Below are positions 6,409-10,552 of a stretch of DNA of 10,552 nt, one piece after another. Every line of letters starts with the position of its first letter. Within the stretch, counting starts at the first letter, position 1. The DNA is from CAZEIW01 sp964512305 (lineage in GTDB: Bacteria > Pseudomonadota > Gammaproteobacteria > Burkholderiales > Burkholderiaceae_F). The translations under genes and the position numbers were made by a program. The stretch is from positions 1 through 10,552 of the forward strand of contig CAZEIW010000059.1 of the NCBI GenBank assembly GCA_964512305.1, in the 5' to 3' direction. The notes beneath the pieces are model-generated. The model did no database searches and was not told the DNA's origin. It saw only the letters and a program-made list of their open reading frames with translations.

Positions 6409-9267
6409 ATGGCCGACGCCGACAAGCCGAAGTACCCGCTGAACCTTCCCGACACGCCGTTTCCGATGCGCGGCGACCTGCCCAAGCGCGAGCCGCAGTG
6501 GGTCAAGGAGTGGGACGAGCGCAAGGTCTACGCGGCGATCCGCGCCGCGCGCAAGGGTGCGCCCAGGTTCATCCTGCACGACGGCCCGCCGTATGCGAAC
6601 AGCGAGATCCATCTCGGCACCGCGGTCAACAAAATCCTGAAGGACATCGTCGTGAAGTCGAAGTCGTTCGCCGGCTTCGACGCCGTGTACGTGCCGGGCT
6701 GGGACTGCCATGGCATGCCCATCGAGATCCACATCGAGAAGCAGTTCGGCAAGGACCTGCCGCGGGCCGAAGTGCAGGAGCGCGCGCGCGCGCACGCGAC
6801 CACGCAGATCGCGCTGCAGATGAAGGGGTTCAAGCGGCTGGGCGTGCTCGGCGACTGGGACAACCCGTACCGGACCATGACCTTCAAGACGGAGGCCGAC
6901 GAGATCCGTACCCTCGGTCGCATGATCGAGCGCGGCTTCGTCTACCGCGGCCTGAAGCCGGTGAACTGGTGCTTCGACTGCAATTCGGCGCTGGCCGAGG
7001 CGGAGGTCGAGTACATCGACAAGCCGTCACCGACGATCGACGTCGCCTTTCCGCTCGCCGACGAGGAAAAAGGCCGCGTCGCCGCGGTGTTCGGCGTGCC
7101 CACGCTGGACAAGCCGTGCTGCACGGCGATCTGGACCACCACGCCGTGGACGATCCCGGCCAACCAGGCGCTGAACTTCCATCCCGAGCTGGCGTACTCG
7201 CTGGTCGACTGCGGCGATCGCCTGCTGATCCTGGCGGAGCCGCTGGTTGCCTCCTGCCTGCGGCGCTACGGCCTGCACGGACGCGTGATCGCGACCGCGC
7301 TCGGCGCCGACATGGAGCGCGTCAGGTTCGTCCATCCGCTCGCCGCGCTGCACCCGGGCTACCGGCGCAACGCGCCGGTGTACCTCGGCACCTACGTCAG
7401 CGCGACCGACGGCACCGGCATCGTGCACTCCGCGCCCGCCTACGGCGTGGAGGACTTCGAGTCCTGCCGGCAGTACGGGATGAGCAACGACGAGGTGCTC
7501 AACCCCGTGCAGGGCGACGGCGTGTTCTCGCCTTCCCTGCCGCTTTTCGGCGGCATGAAGATTTGGGACGCCAATGCGAAGATCATCGACAAGCTGCGCG
7601 AGGCCGGCAATCTCCTGCATGCCGGCACGCAGAAGCACAGCTACATGCATTGCTGGCGCCACAAGACGCCGCTGATCTATCGCGCCGCGCCGCAGTGGTT
7701 CGTGCGGATGGACGGCGCCACGGCCGACACGCGCGGGGTGCTGCAGACCGAAACCGTGGGTGAGACGCTGCGGCAGACCGCGCTGCGCGCGATCGAATCC
7801 ACCACGTTCTTCCCCTCGTGGGGCAAGGCGAGGCTGCACGGCATGATCGCCAACCGCCCCGACTGGTGCATCTCACGCCAGCGCAACTGGGGGGTGCCGC
7901 TGCCCTTCTTCCTGCACAAGGGCACGGGTGAGCTGCATCCGCGCACGCTCGAGCTGCTGGAGCGCGCCGCGAAGATGGCCGAGGCGGGCGGCGTCGAGGC
8001 CTGGTCGCGGGCGCGCGCGGACGACGTGCTGCCGCCCGACGAGGCGGCGCAGTACGACAAGATCAACGACATCCTCGATGTCTGGTTCGACTCCGGCTCG
8101 ACGCACCGGACCGTGATGCGCGGCTCGCACGCCGAGCAGCTCGGCTACCCGGCCGACATGTACCTGGAGGGATCGGACCAGCACCGCGGCTGGTTCCACT
8201 CGTCGCTGCTGATCGGCTCGGCGATCGACGGGCGCGCGCCGTACAAGGCGCTGCTGACGCACGGCTTCACGGTCGACGCCCAGGGCCGCAAGATGAGCAA
8301 GAGCCTGGGCAACGGCATCGATCCGCAGGAGCTGGCGGCGAAAATGGGCGCCGAGATCATCCGGCTGTGGGTCGCCGCGACCGACTATTCCGGCGAAATG
8401 TCGATCGGCGACGAGATCCTCAAGCGCGTGGTCGAGGGCTACCGCCGCATCCGCAACACGCTGCGCTTCCTGCTCGCCAACACCAGCGACTTCGATCCCG
8501 CGGCGCACGCCGTGCCGGTCGAGCGGATGCTCGAGATCGACCGCTACGCGGTCGCGCTCACCGCCCAGTTCCAGGCGGAAGCGCTCGCCAGCTACGAGCG
8601 CTACGAATTCCACCCGGTGGTGGCCAAGCTGCAGACGTTCTGCTCCGAGGACCTCGGGTCGTTCTACCTCGACATCCTGAAGGACCGCCTGTACACGACC
8701 GGCGCGGAATCGGCGGCGCGGCGCTCGGCGCAGACGGCGCTCTGGCACATCTGCAGCAGCCTGCTGAGGCTGATGGCGCCGTTCCTGTCGTTCACGGCGG
8801 AGGAGGCGCACAAGGTCTTCACGCGCCGCAAGGACGCGAGCATCTTCACCGAGGTCTACCACGTGCTGCCGCCGGTCGCCGCGCAGGAAGCGCTGCTGGC
8901 GAAGTGGTCCGGCATCCGCGCAACGCGCGCCGAGGCGCTGAAGCAGATCGAGGTGATGCGCGAGTCCGGGCGTATCGGCTCGTCGCTGCAGGCCGAGCTC
9001 GATGTGCACGCGCACGGCGACCGGCACGCGCTGCTCGCCACGCTGGGCGACGAGCTGAAGTTCGTCACGATCACGAGCCGCGCCACGCTGCACAAGGTCG
9101 GGCAGGCGTCGGAAGAGCGCATCGAGGTCGTGCCCAGCACGCACGCCAAGTGCGAGCGCTGCTGGCACTATCGCGACGACGTCGGATCCGAGGCGGCGCA
9201 CCCGACGCTGTGCGGGCGCTGCGTGTCGAACCTGTTCGGCGCCGGCGAGGCGCGCAAGGTGGCTTGA
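6409..9267 (+). CDS. ileS: Isoleucyl-tRNA synthetase
   Basis: This 952-residue class Ia synthetase charges tRNA-Ile and edits misactivated valine, in the cytosol. The catalytic entry is HDGPPYANSEIHLGTAVNK, where the HIGH signature reads HLGT (68-71), followed by PGWDCHGMPIE. The CP1 editing domain shows TTTPWTIPANQA and GTGIVHSAPAYGVEDF, with the threonine-rich and His/Asp elements of the hydrolytic site. DWCISRQRNWGVP (485-497) and KMSKSLGN (628-635) complete the synthetase core. The C-terminal zinc-binding module has four cysteines: C915, C918, C935 and C938. This is the ordinary bacterial type with a C-terminal zinc finger. No strong Shine-Dalgarno sequence precedes ATG 6409, and the 57-base gap after ribF holds only a short GC hairpin. 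The stop overlaps the lspA start as TGATG. Confidence 0.97.
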   Translation: MADADKPKYPLNLPDTPFPMRGDLPKREPQWVKEWDERKVYAAIRAARKGAPRFILHDGPPYANSEIHLGTAVNKILKDIVVKSKSFAGFDAVYVPGWDCHGMPIEIHIEKQFGKDLPRAEVQERARAHATTQIALQMKGFKRLGVLGDWDNPYRTMTFKTEADEIRTLGRMIERGFVYRGLKPVNWCFDCNSALAEAEVEYIDKPSPTIDVAFPLADEEKGRVAAVFGVPTLDKPCCTAIWTTTPWTIPANQALNFHPELAYSLVDCGDRLLILAEPLVASCLRRYGLHGRVIATALGADMERVRFVHPLAALHPGYRRNAPVYLGTYVSATDGTGIVHSAPAYGVEDFESCRQYGMSNDEVLNPVQGDGVFSPSLPLFGGMKIWDANAKIIDKLREAGNLLHAGTQKHSYMHCWRHKTPLIYRAAPQWFVRMDGATADTRGVLQTETVGETLRQTALRAIESTTFFPSWGKARLHGMIANRPDWCISRQRNWGVPLPFFLHKGTGELHPRTLELLERAAKMAEAGGVEAWSRARADDVLPPDEAAQYDKINDILDVWFDSGSTHRTVMRGSHAEQLGYPADMYLEGSDQHRGWFHSSLLIGSAIDGRAPYKALLTHGFTVDAQGRKMSKSLGNGIDPQELAAKMGAEIIRLWVAATDYSGEMSIGDEILKRVVEGYRRIRNTLRFLLANTSDFDPAAHAVPVERMLEIDRYAVALTAQFQAEALASYERYEFHPVVAKLQTFCSEDLGSFYLDILKDRLYTTGAESAARRSAQTALWHICSSLLRLMAPFLSFTAEEAHKVFTRRKDASIFTEVYHVLPPVAAQEALLAKWSGIRATRAEALKQIEVMRESGRIGSSLQAELDVHAHGDRHALLATLGDELKFVTITSRATLHKVGQASEERIEVVPSTHAKCERCWHYRDDVGSEAAHPTLCGRCVSNLFGAGEARKVA
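9256..9262 (+). promoter_or_regulatory. Ribosome binding site of lspA inside the ileS 3' end
   Basis: AAGGTGG ends four bases ahead of ATG 9267, encoded within the last codons of ileS. With the TGATG stop/start overlap it fixes the lspA start and suggests termination-reinitiation coupling. Confidence 0.65.
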
Positions 9268-9785
9268 TGGCATTCCGCAGCGGATCGGCGTGGCAGACGA
9301 TGCTGCCGTGGCTGGGACTGGCGGCGCTGGTCGTGATGGCCGACCAGTTCACGAAGCTCGTGGTCGCCAAGGCGCTCAGCCCGGGCGACACGCATGCGGT
9401 GACCGGCTACTTCAACCTCGTGCTCGCCTACAACAAAGGGGCCGCGTTCTCGATGCTGAGCGAAGCGAGCGGCTGGCAGAGCCGTTTCTTCCTGATCATC
9501 GGCCTCGCGGCCTCGGCGTTCATCCTGTACCTGCTCGCGCGTCACGGCGGCCAGCGCCTGTTCTCGGGCTCGCTCGCGCTGATCCTGGGCGGCGCGATCG
9601 GCAACGTGATCGACCGCGCGCTGCACGGCCACGTGATCGACTTCCTGGATTTCCACTGGCGCTGGTTGAGCCCGCTCTTCACCGAGGGCCATTTCCCGGC
9701 CTTCAACGTCGCCGACAGCGCGATCTGCGTCGGCGCGGGGCTGCTGATCCTGGACGAGCTGCTGCGGGTGCGGCGGGCTGGCTGA
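9267..9785 (+). CDS. lspA: Lipoprotein signal peptidase (signal peptidase II)
   Basis: LspA is an inner-membrane aspartyl protease that removes the signal peptide from diacylglyceryl-prolipoproteins. The product has 172 residues, the usual size, with four hydrophobic segments (about 11-36, 72-91, 99-115 and 147-166). Family motifs are DQFTK (26-30), YFNLVLAYNKGAAFSML (48-64), GGAIGNVIDR (108-117), HGHVIDFLDF (120-129) and FPAFNVADSAICVG (143-156). By comparison with the P. aeruginosa enzyme, the catalytic pair should be D125 and D150, with N113, D116, R117 and N147 also conserved. The catalytic aspartates are about 25 residues apart, more than the 19 I recall for P. aeruginosa, because of an RWLSPLFTEG-like insertion. 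The start overlaps the ileS stop by one base. Confidence 0.96.
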   Translation: MAFRSGSAWQTMLPWLGLAALVVMADQFTKLVVAKALSPGDTHAVTGYFNLVLAYNKGAAFSMLSEASGWQSRFFLIIGLAASAFILYLLARHGGQRLFSGSLALILGGAIGNVIDRALHGHVIDFLDFHWRWLSPLFTEGHFPAFNVADSAICVGAGLLILDELLRVRRAG

Positions 9786-9797
9786 CGAGACACGCTG

Positions 9798-10552
9798 ATG
9801 GACCTGAACGGCAAACGCATCATCCTCGGCATCACCGGCGGCATCGCCGCGTACAAGGCCTGCGAGCTTGCGCGGCGGCTGCAGGGTGAAGGCGCCCGCG
9901 TGCAGGCGGTGCTCACGCGCGCGGCGCTGGAGTTCGTGACCCCGGTCACGATGCAGGCGCTTACCGGGCGGCCGGTGTTCAGCGACCAGTTCGACCCGCG
10001 CGTCGATGACAACATGGCGCACATCGAGCTCCCGCGCGACGCCGACGCGGTGCTGGTGGCGCCGGCCACCGCCCATTTCATCGCCAAGCTTGCGCACGGT
10101 CTGTGCGACGACCTGCTGTCGACGCTCGCCCTGGCGCGCCGGCGCGCCGAATGTCCGCTGATGGTGGCGCCGGCGATGAACGTCGAGATGTGGCAGCACC
10201 CCGCGACCCAGCGCAACGTGCGCCAGATCGAGGCCGACGGCGTGCTCGTGCTGGGACCCGCGAGCGGCGACCAGGCCTGCGGCGAGGTCGGCAGCGGACG
10301 CCTGCTCGAACCCGCCGAGATCGTCGAGGACTTGATCGCGGCGTTGCAGCCCAAGCGCCTGCGCGACCTGCGCGTGCTGGTGACCGCCGGGCCGACCTTC
10401 GAGCCGATCGACCCCGTGCGCGGGATCACGAACCGCTCCTCGGGCAAGATGGGCTATGCGCTCGCGCGCGCCGCGCGCGAAGCCGGCGCCGACGTGACCT
10501 TGGTGAGCGGCCCCGCCGCGCTGCCGGCGCCGCGCGGCGTGCGCCTCGTCGA
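9798..10552 (+). CDS. coaBC: Bifunctional phosphopantothenoylcysteine decarboxylase / synthetase, 5' part
   Basis: CoaBC joins cysteine to 4'-phosphopantothenate (CoaB part) and decarboxylates the product to 4'-phosphopantetheine (CoaC part, FMN-dependent), two steps of coenzyme A synthesis. The first 251 codons are present and the frame is open at the window end. The CoaC domain shows GITGGIAAYK (11-20, flavin site), the catalytic histidine H75 in NMAHIELPRDADA, PAMN (125-128) and the active-site cysteine C161 in GDQACGEVGSGRL. The CoaB domain starts near 191 with RVLVTAGPTFEPIDPVRGIT and NRSSGKMGYALA; N212 is the conserved asparagine for the acyl-cytidylate intermediate. The start lies 12 bases after lspA with a weak ribosome binding site, so it is probably the fourth gene of the ribF operon. 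The lysine motif of CoaB lies beyond the window. Confidence 0.95.
   Translation, partial: MDLNGKRIILGITGGIAAYKACELARRLQGEGARVQAVLTRAALEFVTPVTMQALTGRPVFSDQFDPRVDDNMAHIELPRDADAVLVAPATAHFIAKLAHGLCDDLLSTLALARRRAECPLMVAPAMNVEMWQHPATQRNVRQIEADGVLVLGPASGDQACGEVGSGRLLEPAEIVEDLIAALQPKRLRDLRVLVTAGPTFEPIDPVRGITNRSSGKMGYALARAAREAGADVTLVSGPAALPAPRGVRLV

Noticed and set aside
5184..7763. Very long plus-strand open frame overlapping purN, ribF and ileS
   Set aside because: It is Arg/Ala-rich, has no recognisable domain and runs across genes with clear motifs in another frame, as expected where stop codons are rare in GC-rich DNA.
7873..9273. Long minus-strand open frame opposite the ileS 3' half
   Set aside because: It is an antisense shadow of a well-supported gene, with His/Arg/Val-biased composition and no family resemblance.

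Overview
The window is GC-rich and carries an almost gapless set of housekeeping genes. The block purN (divergent) | ribF-ileS-lspA-coaBC, together with the RsmB/NOP methyltransferase and a broad-type acyl-CoA desaturase, looks like a betaproteobacterium, probably of the order Burkholderiales or close to it. This placement rests on remembered protein similarity and gene order, not on a search.

Layout. Bases 1-411 (+) are the 3' end of a YafY-like transcriptional regulator with a WYL domain. It converges on a membrane fatty acid desaturase (451-1647, -), and a perfect 14-bp GC-rich hairpin (416-445) lies between them. A 225-bp gap (1648-1872) follows. It contains an AT-rich patch that probably holds the desaturase promoter and a short terminator-like hairpin for the gene upstream. 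Next is a minus-strand operon read purN -> rsmB-like -> mscS-like (5245 down to 1873). Its genes overlap as ATGA (purN/rsmB) and TGATG (rsmB/mscS), so translation is probably coupled. Across a 155-bp divergent intergenic region, a plus-strand operon begins: ribF, ileS, lspA and coaBC. The last of these is cut by the window end.

How the genes work together. PurN makes a formyl-transfer step of purine synthesis, and the RsmB-like enzyme methylates rRNA cytosine. The MscS-like channel is a membrane tension valve with no obvious link to the other two. RibF makes FMN and FAD, and CoaBC is a flavin-dependent coenzyme A enzyme. IleRS charges tRNA-Ile, and LspA cleaves lipoprotein signal peptides. 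The ileS-lspA junction is a TGATG overlap with a good ribosome binding site inside the ileS end.

I found no tRNA, rRNA, CRISPR array, insertion sequence, prophage or defence gene, and no credible undescribed system. The more unusual points are small: a tandemly duplicated purN start region that creates a five-codon mini-ORF, an operator-like inverted repeat between the divergent promoters, HLGT in place of HIGH in IleRS, helically phased CTGAAAA repeats upstream of the desaturase, and a probable insertion near the LspA active site.
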